From: Punica granatum
Taxonomy: Eukaryota > Streptophyta > Magnoliopsida > Myrtales > Lythraceae
NCBI RefSeq assembly: GCF_007655135.1
Contig: NC_045127.1
Location: 13,029,001 to 13,093,000 of the forward strand
Direction of reading: 5' to 3'
Length of the DNA: 64,000 bases
Shown here: positions 13,066 through 25,692 of the stretch, in pieces
Layout: the number at the start of each line of letters is the position of its first letter
Position numbering within the stretch: the first letter of the stretch is position 1
Notes under the pieces: model-generated
Told to the model about the DNA's origin: nothing
The model's input: only the letters and a program-made list of their open reading frames with translations
Databases searched by the model: none
Program-made: the position numbers and the translations under genes

Positions 13066-13444
13066 AGAGATACCCATAATAAAAATGTGGTTAGAAAAAA
13101 ACAAATAAATAGAAGCCCGCGTAGGCCGTCACCAAAGACTCAGATTGCTGAGCTGATGACGAAAAACAAGGGAAAAAACCCTAACCGTAGCATTGGACTG
13201 ACTTTCTGACGTCCCGCATGGAAATTAATTAATTAATTAACTAACTTGATTATGGATTTTAATATGTCCGGACATTGTTCAGCTTATATTAACGGGTGGA
13301 CCACAATTATTATATTATCATTATTTATCGTTTTGCTTAACTAATTATTGACCCTGCATTTAATTAAAATGTTTGTGGTCTTAATCGACATTTACGTGGT
13401 TAATCCGCAGCCAACCTTGCTTGAAAAGTTCTTTACCTGCATTA

Positions 13445-13590
13445 TGTTCTTCTTAAGTAAGGTTTCCGGATCGAATATTGTAAATAAAGAAAATCCATAA
13501 TTGTGAGAGATTTACCAATTGACGGGTTCGATCTAGCTTAAACTAGATTAGTCGGAGCCAATCGAAATTCTAAATATCTAGATATGCATC
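13445..13590 (+). repeat. SINE-like dispersed repeat, family 2
   Basis: Copy of the 12927 repeat. It shows CTTAAGTAAGG, GGATCGAATATT, GAAAATCCATAATTGTGAGAG and GATTAGTCGGAGCCAATCGAA in the same order, and ends near GATATGCATC. Confidence 0.4.
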
Positions 13591-15123
13591 GAAAAATTTT
13601 ATTTACTGTCAATTTTTCACGAATATTGCTCTCTCAATTATTCGTATTTGAATTTGGGATTTGTTTATATAATTACCCTTTTTTTGCTGGTTTATAATCC
13701 CCTTCTCGTCTTTCTTGTGGGGTTTTGGCTACCCTGAATTTTTCCGCACCAAATTAAACCTTCTTCATGAAAGCGTCGACTCATATATATGTGTATATAT
13801 ATGTATATATTCTTTGTTATATATAGATCATCCTAAGCCATGATCTTTTAGATTGGGATCGGAAATTAGCCGACTAACGGTCAGTATTTCACTGGCACCA
13901 AATCGGATATATCGTAGTTGTGCTCTACAGTCTATTGGTGTAGGGTGTGCACTGAGGTACGTCTAAATACGTGAAAATAAAAAATGTTACGAGAATGACA
14001 CATCTGCCTTATTGCGTGTGCACTCTAATTAGGCATGTTCACAGAACACATATAGCTAGGTTGTGTCTGGTTATAATACTTTTTCTGTTTTCATGTATAT
14101 GGAAGACAATATAAGGCCGTTTGGTTCGAGCATTATTGTTAGGTTGATGGAAATATTATTATAAGAATCATAGAAAAGTTCACATGTTTACTAAAATCCT
14201 CGGAATGCAAGATTGTTGTGTTTGAGAAGTATATTAAATTACTGGAAATTTGGATGTCAATGTAATTTTTAATTTAGTATATGACATGCCGAATAGTTAA
14301 ATTGATGGGAAAGAAATGCAATTTTACATTAATTAATAATCCTGTTTGATAATAAAAAAAATGGTATTCTATTGCCTAATAAGTTGTAGCTGAATCACAA
14401 ATCATCTGCAAAGTCGATTAACAGTTAATCTCACTATTGTAAATTACAATAACTGCATATATAGAATATAGTCGTCTTACTTTCTGAAATATAAGGGAGG
14501 AATAATGTGAGAGGAAGAAGGATTAATTGGCTAGTTTTTATTTAATTCTTATAAGAATTTTGAGGTTAGGTTTGATGAAGGATTCTCAAGAAATATTTCA
14601 TTATACTATGTTTATGTGCCTCCCTTATTATCGAAAAAAATATAAATATATTTAATTTTCTCTTTGCCATAACTCCTCGATTTAATTTTCTCTTGGAAAA
14701 CTAGTCAAATATTTTCTCTAGAAAAATGTTCCGGCCAAACAAAGTAATTTAGTACACCGAAAAAAAAACGTAATTTAGAGTGATAAGTGCAAAGAATCCT
14801 GAGGTCGAAACTTTTCCCACGATCCAAATAGCCCCCATATATTACATTTTTTCCTAGTTATATTTTATAATTTACTGGAAAATGGGAAAAGAAAAATAGC
14901 AAACCCAACTTTCCATAGATATAATCAATGGGATATATCTAGTATCTACGGCCGGCCATTAAATTTTCTACAATATATTTACTACTTGCTTCATGGTTTT
15001 TAATTCCATTTACATATGTCGAAGGCATATTGCGTCATGTCATCTTGAAAAATAGAATTCCCTTTCTTGGCTTCTTTTTTATTATATTATAATTATAGTA
15101 CTAAATTTACAAATAGATTGATT

Positions 15124-15300
15124 AAGCTGCCTATTTGCAATTGTTGGGCCACGTCCAAAAGGGTCGGTCCCGATCGACCATAGCACCAGCCATTTCATCT
15201 TAGCATGGGAAAGGGGAAATATAAACAATTATTACTAGGCCGACCATGCAAAATGTGTGGAAGAACTACATGTCATACTTTTTGACATTCTATCATCATA
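15124..15300. other. Strongly conserved non-coding block, copy in unit A
   Basis: This stretch matches 21413-21590 much better than its surroundings do, including ATTGTTGGGCCACGTCC, TACTAGGCCGACCATGCAAA and CATACTTTTTGACATTCTAT. It has no conserved reading frame. It may be a regulatory island or simply a block with fewer indels. Confidence 0.45.
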
Positions 15301-15394
15301 AAATATATATATATATATATATTTAGCATGATATACTATTTTTTAGTCGGTTCAAGTCGACCGAACATACGGGAAGATTGAGCAGCTTAATTAT

Positions 15395-15760
15395 TTAGAG
15401 CGGAAGAGGTCCAGTATTCATGAGCCATTTGCGAAATGATTAGACTAATCTTTAGAGATATCTAACCAATGACTCTAAGGTGGCAAAAAAAGGAAAGCTA
15501 TTAAGAGAGAGATCGCGAAAATAACCGCGAAAATAACATTAGTCCGATGATACGTTGCACGATATTCACGTGATTTAACAAATACATCCAGTGGTGATGA
15601 TATACATATTGCTTTGAAGAGAAGGCAGAGCTTTCCTATAATAACGTGAATGTGCGGGGGTTGTTCCCTTTTCCATTAAAAGGTGCGGACACATTAGTGT
15701 TTTTCGTTGGAAGTCCAGAAATCGGTGCTCGAATATATGATGATTGATGTTGTGCATACG
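15395..15760. other. Second conserved non-coding block, copy in unit A
   Basis: Matches 21985-22330 with short gaps, including GAAGAGGTCC, TCTTTAGAGATATC and TTGCACGATATTCACGTG. The last contains the G-box core CACGTG, kept in both copies. A short minus-strand peptide is partly shared (YYRKALPSLQSN against YYRRALPSSQSN), but the frames differ outside it, so coding is not supported. Confidence 0.4.
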
Positions 15761-17204
15761 TACCCCTTTTCGAATATTTATTCTCTTTTTTTTTTATCTG
15801 TCGTACCAAATTGTCTTATATCTATATAAATACACGGGACTGTAAAGATTCCAATAAAAAGGGGAAGGGGTCATAGTATAAGAATACACGACATTGACTC
15901 CGAAAACCAAGAGATTAATTTTAAATTCAAAACTTAATTGAGCGATTTAAGTGTCCGCTTATCTTGCTTTATTTCTTATCCCTGCATAAGATCATTGACA
16001 TCCCTTACTATCAAAAAGAAAAATTCCAGTCAAGCCATCTCAACTATAGTGGCATTGTGGCAATTCCTTATTGGTGGAATTAAACAATTCAATGAACTTG
16101 TAAAATTACTAATTTATTTTCTAATGATGGATCAAGTATTACCGATTTTGATAAGTCCAGTGTCTCGATCACATTAACTTGAATCACTATATCTGGTATA
16201 TCAATCATGTCGCGATCAATTTGATGTTCTTACAGGATTAAAAAAAAAACATTTTATGAATTTTTTTTAACAAGTGATTCACTGTGTTATCTTAGCTCTT
16301 CTGTGACATGAAATGTTAACTATAAGAATCATCATATATATTTCCGCCGAAAAGAAATGAATCATCATATTAGAAAGTCTTCCAACGCGTATATATATAG
16401 ATAATATATTATATAATATACATATACATATATATATATATTTATATGTTATGTCCCAGTATATACATTAGGATTTATATGATAGCTATACTGTGTCCCC
16501 ATTGTAGAGTATTTGGATTTTCTCAATGTGTTTGGCTCTTCGAATGGGTTAAGAAAGATTCGATCGGCAATAAAAGTTGGTCAAACAAAAGCTTCCCTCA
16601 AGAGAAAATAATAAAATATTAATTAGTGGTAAGGGCACATAAAAAGAAACTTATAGGATAATTGATGTCAGCAGAAAATTCATCATAATTATAATATTTC
16701 GTGTGACAATACTTAGATATATTAACTTATTGCGTAGGGGCATACAATAAGCGAGAGCTGGAATAATAAGAGAGTCCTAGACGTTAATTAAATGATAATA
16801 ATTACAATAACTACAATAATAAAGGTCAATTCACCTTGAGTGAATTCTAACAAAAAAAAAAAAGAGTTCCCATATATGCACAAAAGTTTTGACATATCGT
16901 GAAATTCACTAAGAAGAAAATTTTACAAGTATATTTTAAAAATTCGTGATAAAACTGGAAAAAAAAGTGGAATGTTCACGACAAATTATAGCTATCATAT
17001 CTCCATTTTTATTTATTTATTTTTTTGCGGCTGAAATCAATCTCCAGTTTATATGAATGTTTAGGCCATATCTCCAGCTACATTGAGTCTTCTCTACCCT
17101 AAGAATTCTAGCTTTTACATAACATTCAAAAAGGAGTGGAAGCTTTCTTGTGCGTGTTCCAATGGCTTAAACCTCACGTGGACATAATTGATATATTAAT
17201 CAAG

Positions 17205-17238
<34 letters not shown>

Positions 17239-18202
17239 TAATATTATATGACAGCTGAAAAATTCATACAACCTATTTATTGTTGATTATGAATTAATTA
17301 AGGAAGTAATCTTTACTCATTCTAAGGAAGTCTGAAAGCAATTCACAAATTGACAAAACCATATCTTTCTAATTGACTTCTTTAATTACGGCATTCATGA
17401 ATTAAGATTGTAATGAATTGGATCAAACAAAACTAATTATGTTTTATTTGAATTCATTTACAAGAAATATTGGCCATTTCCAACTCTCTCAAAGATCAAT
17501 CGCAACGGCTGGAAGAGAGAATCTTTTCTCTACTTTGATAACTCGAAACGATTTGAAAATTTTCTTCCTTTTAATACTGTGCTTCAATAACGTTGCATGA
17601 CATTCGTTGACCGGGGACTCAGTCAACGTGCCAATATGTACCAATCCATGGGAACCCCTGACCATTTATGTGCAACATGACAAATGCCTCGTCTTTGATT
17701 TACGTGATCGTGTATAAACAATACATATCCTGTTCGGTCCTAGCACGTTAAAGGAAAGGTCGGGCATAGACCCGCATGGAGATCCTTTCGGCTGAGACTG
17801 AGTTGGCCTTGGTAGGCCAAGGCCATCCTTCGCCTTCCTCGCACAGCCTGAAGGAAAATGAACTTCGACAAAGAGGTTAAATTTAGCTTGGAACTGCCGT
17901 GCTTGGAATCTAGCTAGTATAGCTCGGCAGAGTTGGAGTAAGTGGTTAGAAGTAATTATATGATTAATAAAGTCATTATGTCCCTTTAAACATGTCATCG
18001 GTCATTTTATATAACAAAAATGCTAAATCCTCCTAATTTGTATGCTTAAAGATTCTTCTAATTTAAAATCTCATTCACATCTATTGAATAGCCCTTGGAT
18101 ATTGTGTAAATTACAATCTATACCAGTGTGTGTGGGATTTTCAATTAGGAGGAGTTTTAGGTTGATTATTAGAATAATATAGCAACAACCTTTATATAAT
18201 AA

Positions 18203-19056
18203 CTAGGTTACTGAACCCGTGCGTTGCACGGGTTTTATAAAGAAAATTATATTATAGGAATTTAAATATGAAGACACCACTTTATAATTTTAATTAGTGC
18301 ATAGAGAATTGATTTTTTATATTATATAAACTTCAATGGGGTAAATTTCAAATCCATGCTAAACAATTTTAATTGAAGAGTTCGAGCAAATAATTCTTGT
18401 AAAATACTTCATATACATAATCACAAACATCTTTAATTTATAGAAAAATAATTTTATCATCAAAATTTGAAAATCTTAACTTTAATTAATGAAAGGATAA
18501 TAATCATAAAATCTATAAATTTTTAAAGTTAGTATTAAGCTTATTTTTATTCTCAATCACATTTCATGTACTAAGTTTCGTGAGTTTGAATAATTTTCGA
18601 TAAAATAGGTTCAATGTGAGATTTCTTGATTGAACTTTTACAAAGCTAACGATGAATTTTAAAATTTATTTTAAAATTTTAAATAAATAATTCTCAATTT
18701 ATTTAAAATTATGAATAACAATTACTTATGAAATAATCATAAGTGATTAATATACTTTTTTGGATATATTTATTTCTTTATTGACAATTATAATTATTAT
18801 TTAATTTGTATATTGTATATTAGCTTATTAAGACATTTACTATTCAATATATTTATTTATTTATTTGTAATATTAATAATTATTTAATTTTTATATTGCA
18901 TATTAATTTTATTAAGCCATTTACTATTAGATATATTTATTTCTTTATAATAGTTATTATTATTGCGATTTAAAACCTATATTGCATATTAATTTATTAA
19001 TACATTTACCATTTTACCCCTATTTATTAGGATGGATACAACTAAGTTTATATAAA

Positions 19057-19085
<29 letters not shown>
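18203..19085 (-). mobile_element. Probable Helitron (3' end well defined, 5' end uncertain)
   Basis: Read on the minus strand the 3' end has a perfect 9-bp-stem hairpin (18214-18222 with 18226-18234, 3-nt loop), a short spacer, then CTAG (18206-18203) followed by T. This is the Helitron terminal signature. The segment is absent from the matching point of unit A (near 12480-12540), which supports insertion. The 5' TC end is not clear and may lie in the TA-rich run near 19060-19085. No helicase gene is present, so it would be non-autonomous. Confidence 0.45.
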
Positions 19086-19087
<2 letters not shown>

Positions 19088-19473
19088 TGTTTTTTCACTT
19101 AGTTGTCATAGAATTATCTTTCTATTGATTAAGAGAAATTCTTCAGCAGTCCATCCTACTTAACCACTAATATGACAAAATAAAAATTAAATTACAATAG
19201 ATCAGTAATTGGTTATTAATTACGTGAGCAGGTGCCATACTTGTTACTAATTATAGTAATCTTGTTGTCACTTCCTAACCACGTCTATATCTATATAAAT
19301 ATTAAAAGCCGAAGCGATGCATATGAAAATGCCACGCATGACGAATCTATGCTCAAGTTGACTGACTTTTCAAGTCATTACAAATGAAGACGCTACAAAT
19401 GGCACAACGCCATAACACCATACCACCCATAAAAGTCCAAAAGTCTTACTAATTGATGTACTAATATTATTAA

Positions 19474-20333
19474 GGGTAAATTGCACCGGTAGTCCAAAAT
19501 ATTTTACAAATGTTACATGATGGTCCAAAAAGTTTTTTTCGTTACATGATGGTACAAAATGTTTCAAAGTTGTTTCATGATGGTACAAACCGTCAATTGG
19601 CCTTGACGCTATTAATATTTTGCTGACGTGGCGAGTCCTATGTGTCACTTTTATTACGTGGAACCAATCATAGTGCGTCACGTCATTTAAGAGAAAATAA
19701 AATTTTAAAAAGTCCAAAAAAATACAAAAAATAATTAAAAAAATACAAAAAAAGAGTAAAAATTTTCAAAAAAATAAAAAAAATATTTTAAAATTTTGAA
19801 AATTTTAAAAATTATTTTTTAAAAATATAAAAATTTTTAATTTTTTTTAAAAAATATAAAAAATAATAAAAAAATACAAAAAAGAGTAAAAATTTAGGAA
19901 AAAAATAAAAAATTAATTTTAAAATTTTGAAAATTATTTTGAAAAAATTTAAATTTTTAAAATTATTTTGAAAAAATTTAAATTTTTAAAATTATTTTAA
20001 AAAATTAAATTATTTTAAAAATTTTTAAAATTTTTTTAAATTTTAAATTAAAAGTTTAAAATTATTTTAAAATTTTTTAAATTTAAAATTATTTTTAAAA
20101 GTTTTTAAATTTAAAATTATTTTTAAAATTTTAAAATTTTTCGGCCACGTTAGCAAGGAGGTGACACTTAGTAGCCACGTCAGCATCGGCTTGACGGCGT
20201 CAAGCTCGAGTTGACGGTTTGTACCATCATGAAACAACTTTGAAACATTTTGTACCATCATGTAACGAAAAAAACTTTTTGGACCATCATGTAACATTTG
20301 TAAAATATTTTGGATCACCAGTGCAATTTACCC
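19474..20333. mobile_element. Mutator-type non-autonomous element with long TIRs
   Basis: An 860-bp element is bounded by perfect 9-bp target duplications TATTATTAA (19465-19473 and 20334-20342). Terminal inverted repeats of roughly 140-150 bp start GGGTAAATTGCACCGGTAGT on the left, and GGGTAAATTGCACTGGTGAT on the right (reverse strand). The arms include repeated CATGATGG motifs. The core, about 19690-20140, consists almost wholly of A and T runs that are themselves palindromic. It has no open frame. A 9-bp duplication plus long TIRs identifies the Mutator (MULE) superfamily. Confidence 0.9.
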
Positions 20334-23300
20334 TATTATTAACTTACGGAAACTTAAAAGTTTCTAATTCATGGGAGTCCTAGGCAAATAGGGACGAGTG
20401 TCGTATTTCCGTTATTACTAGATGAGAATCTATTTTGCTGGCTTGATTTTCTTAATGTGGACTTTGTTGCTACTGGACCACTGGAGCATTTGTCGCCAAA
20501 AAAGATGAGTTAACAATGGGTTTCTTAAATTTTTTATTTTTTTAATATGGTTAGGATTAGCGCTCTTCATTTTTGAGCTTCACCTTTGCTGACCACCAAA
20601 TATTGTAGGAAACATGAGTTTGGGGCACACAGATTTGGTATATTCGTTATTATAATTATTTTATCTTTTGAATTTATGTTATCTTACTATAACTTTCTGG
20701 GTGAATATTTTGGCGCAACTTAATATGGTTATTGATGGCTTCAAAACGACGTTGAGACATAGTTGTATCATCACATGTATACAGTTAATTTGCGATTCTG
20801 CCCCTATTTAATAATGAAAAAAAATAGTAATATGTTGCTGAATCGTCATCTGCTAAGTTGACTGACAGTTCATCTCACTATTCTAAATTATTATTGCTGT
20901 AAATATAAAATGCAGCCATCTGCTTTCTGAAATATAAGTGAAGAACTTTAAGTGGAGTTAGTGGAAGGATTTTCAAAATACTACAGATATAATTGGTATT
21001 CTCTTTTCCATGAGCGAATAGTTTTCCCATGAAAATTTGTTCCAGCCAAACAACGTAATTTAGAGTGGCACGTCCAAAGAACCCTGAGATTGAAACTTTC
21101 ACACACGGTCCAAACAGCCCCATATCTATTATTTTATTTTTCCAATTATATTTAGCAAGAACGAGTTTTTGTAATCACAAGGGTATATCTACGGCCAGAA
21201 ATTTCTACAATAAATTACTCGTGTCATGTTTTTAACTTTCATCTTCATATATCTAAAGCAAATTGCGTCATGTTGAAAAATAGAATTCCCTTTCTTGGCT
21301 TTTTGCGGGAGCAAATTTTTTATGTTTATTTTCCGATAATTAAATTTTCTTTTTATTTTTATAATGTTATGATTCTAGTACTAAATTTAGAAATGATTTC
21401 ATTAAGCTGATCATTTATAATTGTTGGGCCACGTCCGAAAAGGTCAGTGGCCGATCTATATGGCACCTGCCATTTCATCTAGGACGGGAAAGGGATAATA
21501 AAAACAAATATTACTAGGCCGACCATGCAAAATGTGTGGAAGAACTCTGTGTCATACTTTTTGACATTCTATCGTAATAAAATATTAGATAATTTCAACG
21601 ACGACTCTTATAATTTATAAAATGATCAGCGACACTCCTTCTTTAAAAGATTAGTCACTCACCATCTCTCTTTTTGCTGACGTGGTACCGAGAGAACATT
21701 CACTTTGTCACGTGGATCCCATATCACGGAACTGCACAAACCAATTCGTTACATGATTTCTTTATCCGAGCTAAATCTAACATGATTTAAGAAAAAAAGT
21801 AGAAATCTGCGAAATGAAAAGTGGTGTGTTATTAATTTTAAAAGGAGAAAATGTCGTTTATCACTTTACAAATTATAGAAAGTATCGTCGAAATTTATCC
21901 TGAACTATTTGAAGTATGATAAGTACTATAATTTTTTGTGGTCGGTCCAGGTCGACTATTAGATGGGAAAAATATCGCGAGTCGCTTATTTACTGCAGAA
22001 GAGGTCCAATATTCATGAGCCATGTGGGAAAACGATTCACCTAATCTTTAGAGATATCTTCGCTAGTGACTCTAGAAAGGTAACAGAGGAAAGCGGTCGT
22101 GAAAATAACATTGGTCCAATGATATGTTGCACGATATTCACGTGATTTAACACATACATCCAATGATGATGATGATGATGATATATATATATATATATAT
22201 ATATATTGCTTTGAGAAGAAGGCAAAGCTCGTCTATAATAAATGCGTGAGGGCTGTCCACTTTTCATGAAAACGTGTGGACAGATTAGCGCCGATCGTAG
22301 TGCCTTTCGTTGGAAGTCCGACGATCGGCACTGCTTAAATTAATACATGATATGATGTGTGAACATGTACTCGTTTTCTGATTTTCTTTTTTTGGAATTT
22401 TATATAGTGATATGATACGTAATTTTTTTTCTTTGAAAAGTGCGATACCTTTATTTAAATGCGTATTACTTTACTTGGTGCTTTTATTTGTCCATGAATT
22501 TTGAAAATATTATGCATACAAAATGCTATGTATTTGATAAAAATATTAGGCATTTCAAATCGAAATATCACGTTGTCATGACCATATAAATTTCTTTTAT
22601 TTTTTATTTTTCCATCATACCACATTGTCTTATAAATAAATATGACTTACAAGTAATGGTAAAAGATTCCAATCGAATCATCTTATGTAGAGTGATTGTG
22701 GCAATTCCTCAATGGTGGAATCAAACAATTTCATGATCACGACCATGTAAAATTATTAATTTATTTTCTTATTTGTGAAGTATTATTGCCAATTCTGAGT
22801 TCAATGTAGTCTTCATCTCCTGTCACGTTCAGATGCCTCTTCGATTGGTAGGATACGTTTAGATTTGCATCTTAACGTATCATGTCAAAATCACAGTTTA
22901 ACTTAAGAATTTGGTTATATGCAGACCACATTACTTTGGATCATGCTAGAGTCTATAAATTTGCTGTTCTTGCAGGATTTTTTTTCTTTTTACATTTTTA
23001 TGATTTTATTTCTTTTCAATGAATAAAATTATGAGAGACATTCATCTTCCAGAAGATGAAGTATTAAATATTATTTACTCACCCAATAAGTGAGCTTCTC
23101 GATACTCAAATTATGTCCTCTTACTTCCAGGAGTTGAAATTACTTAACACTCCACGAATTCTTTGTTGATCTTTTTTTTTTTATTTTTTATAAGTGGTGA
23201 TTTGCTGTTATTTTAGCCCAACTACGACATGAAATGTTGACTAAAAATCATTATATATATATATTATATATATCCCTTCTCTGTATGTATATTAGCTGGA

Positions 23301-23697
23301 GATTTTTCACGTCTATCAGATCATTTATCATTAAGCTCCTTTAACAACACCTCCATTAATTTGAATAGCAACCCATGTCACCAAAATAATAGAAGCCAGC
23401 AAATGAAGGCATATATTGATTAATGTAATGTAATTTCCCTCCACATTTTAAGCGCGCCCATAGAAAATATTAATGAGATTCACAAGAAATTAAATAAAGA
23501 TAACGGAGATTCACGCCCAAATTAAAACATTATAATATAAGAAATCGCATATTCCCATCATATGCATACACACACGCGCATATATATAATAGGATTGCAT
23601 TCAACGTTGGTCAAGGTGATAAATATTGCGATAAGGAGGAGAGAAGATTTTATACGTGGTGATCCAGAGGCGGAACCGAAATGAATAAAGAATATTA

Positions 23698-23890
23698 CGA
23701 TGCGTTTGGTTTTAGAGTTAAAGTAACTTTAATTTTGATTGTGAAAAAGGATAAATATTGTGTAGTGTGTTGAATTAAAGTTAAAGTTAAAATTTTTAAC
23801 TTGAATAATGTGTATTTTTGTTGTATAGTGGATTGAGTTAAAGTTAAAGTTAAAATTTTTGTGATTTTAATCCTGAAAATAAACGGACGA
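23698..23890. mobile_element. Small Tourist-like MITE
   Basis: A 193-bp AT-rich element lies between TTA (23695-23697) and TTA (23891-23893). It has imperfect inverted ends, CGATGCGTTTGGTTTTAG against TCGTCCGTTTATTTTCAG. Inside, a segment with GTTAAAGTTAAAATTTTT occurs twice in direct orientation. The ends are diverged, so the assignment is moderate. Confidence 0.4.
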
Positions 23891-25029
23891 TTACTAATTG
23901 TATTGAACTACTTGAGAATTACAGTGGCCAATTTAACTGTTTAAAGACTAAGTGATGAGTAAAAAATCTGAAAATAGAAAATCTAAAAGATACACTTAAC
24001 TAGTACTAAATAAATATAAATATTCAAATTCTAAACCGATCAAATATCAGATGTATTATTTTTTGATAATAATAATAAAATAAATATTTTAACACGTCCC
24101 ACAAGATGAGCATGTAGTTGACGAAATGCTTGTCTTGAATCTCGATCTTCAAAGAATCTGGTCCCGTGCTGATCTCGAAAGGTTCTTAATTAAAGAGCAA
24201 AATAGATTTGTATAGAGTAAATTTACTTTTTGGTCCCTGAAAGATATCTCGCTCGATAAATCAGTCCTTGAAAGATATGTAGTGTACAATTTGGCCACGT
24301 TGTTTGAAACGTTTGTACAAACTAATCCTTCCATTCGTGTTTTGAGCAGTCCCTGACGAAAAATGATAACAAGACACATTACCGGCTGATCTGGCCCTTT
24401 GAAAGCCACCCTGGCTATAGACAATGCAAAAACGACATCGTATTTAGTCTCCATTTTATTTTAAAACATATAATTTTTTTTTTGGAATAGGGGTTGGGCT
24501 AGGGGAGCTTGATCTGCCTCGCTCCCCATCTCGCTACTAGGGGTGTACAAGGATACTGGATATATCCGGAACTGGTCGAAACCTACCCCGTTGAGGTAGG
24601 ATTCGGGTAGCTCGTATTAAAAATAGAGTAGGGTCCGAATATCAAAATATGGAAGCAGTGAAAATCGATTACGGATCCGGTTTTGTATATAGGGTACCCA
24701 AAATCGGGACCGAAACTAATAACCCGGATAATAATTTTTCCCATTATATATATATATATATATAGTTATATAGCCACTAATTTTTTAAAAAATCTAAATT
24801 TATGTCGACATTCTGTTTTGTTTGATTACTAATTATGGATGAGACATTTTCGATTTTATTTAGAGAGAAAAAAATTTACAGGTTTCAACATAATACCCAG
24901 AATCTGTTATATAATACAAATTTTGGGTAGGTTTCGGTTTTAGAATTCAATAGGGTAGGGTCCAGATCCACAATCTTGAAACATATCCGTTACAAAGTAA
25001 GGTCAGTGTATCGTAAAAAAAAAGGATAC

Positions 25030-25361
25030 TGATGCAATCTCGCGGTATTGAATGCTCTTGTCAATCAAGAACAAGAAGGAAATGCTACTTTTTTTTGCCA
25101 CTTTCCAACGATGTGTTAATCTCGAGTATAAACTCGAAGGTTTAGCATGGTAACAGAAGATAACAAAGCACCTAAATCCTTGCGAGATCAAATCCTACAT
25201 GCAAAATCAACCATCAATCTTAAATGATAGGAAATTATTATGAAAATAGAAAATAACTAAAAATACGAATAAAATGGATAAGTACCTAGACGGCGTATCG
25301 CGGGTTCAGACGGGCTCGGCGTTGACTCCTCCTGACCTTCGGTGCTGAGCTGGTCCCTTTA
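25030..25361 (-). repeat. 3' LTR of the chromovirus
   Basis: 332 bp, paired with 29381-29712. Read on the plus strand it starts TGATGCAATCTCG. The outer edge meets the GATAC target duplication. The inner edge is preceded (minus strand) by a purine-rich tract, GGGAGGAATTAAAGGG, that would serve as the polypurine tract. Confidence 0.88.
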
Positions 25362-25590
25362 ATTCCTCCCACTCCAGTCGAACCTTGTCCTCAAGGTTCA
25401 AGGTTGGAAAGTGCTGCTTCAGGACCTCGACCGGCTCCCATGTCGCGTCCTCGTCTGGTAAGGCGCTCCATCGAACCAAAGCTTCCTGGGTGCGCCCCTC
25501 GCCATGTGCGACCCATCGGTAGTCCCGAACATCAACAAGTGCCAAGTCAGGAAGGCTATTACTCACGTAAGGAGGGAGTGTGGGCTGCAC
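25362..25590 (-). pseudogene. Chromovirus chromodomain (integrase C terminus)
   Basis: The minus-strand frame contains RWVAHGEGRTQEALVRW, then DEDATWEPVEVL, the typical chromodomain pattern of plant chromoviruses with W...EDATWEP. The domain targets the integration complex to modified histones. The frame continues into the 3' LTR. It is separated from the upstream integrase frame by shifts near 25600-25690. Confidence 0.75.
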
Positions 25591-25692
25591 AGCTTGCCCC
25601 TCGCCTACCTGTCTTCTCAGCAGCGAAACATGGAATATGGGGTAAATTTTTGCGTAATCCGGTAAGCCTAACCAATAGGCTTCTGCCCCGAC

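Larger units (their letters stand above)
12036..17560. repeat. Tandem segmental duplication, unit A
   Basis: About 5.5 kb that matches 17561-31070 in the same orientation and order. Matched landmarks (A, B): 12052 and 17575 (ACTGTGCTTCAAT), 12400 and 17927 (GGCAGAGTTGGAGTAAGTGG), 14395 and 20837, 14730 and 21040, 15130 and 21420, 15590 and 22150, 16060 and 22690, 17120 and 30640, 17290 and 30815. Divergence is high with many indels, but some blocks are almost identical. No protein-coding gene was recognised in either copy. Confidence 0.8.

Noticed and set aside
15575..15757. Conserved small peptide shared by the two duplication units
   Set aside because: Only about a dozen residues match, start sites differ and frames diverge on either side; shared DNA explains it.
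15540..15760. microRNA precursor in the conserved block
   Set aside because: No strong long foldback and no match to a plant miRNA that I could recall.
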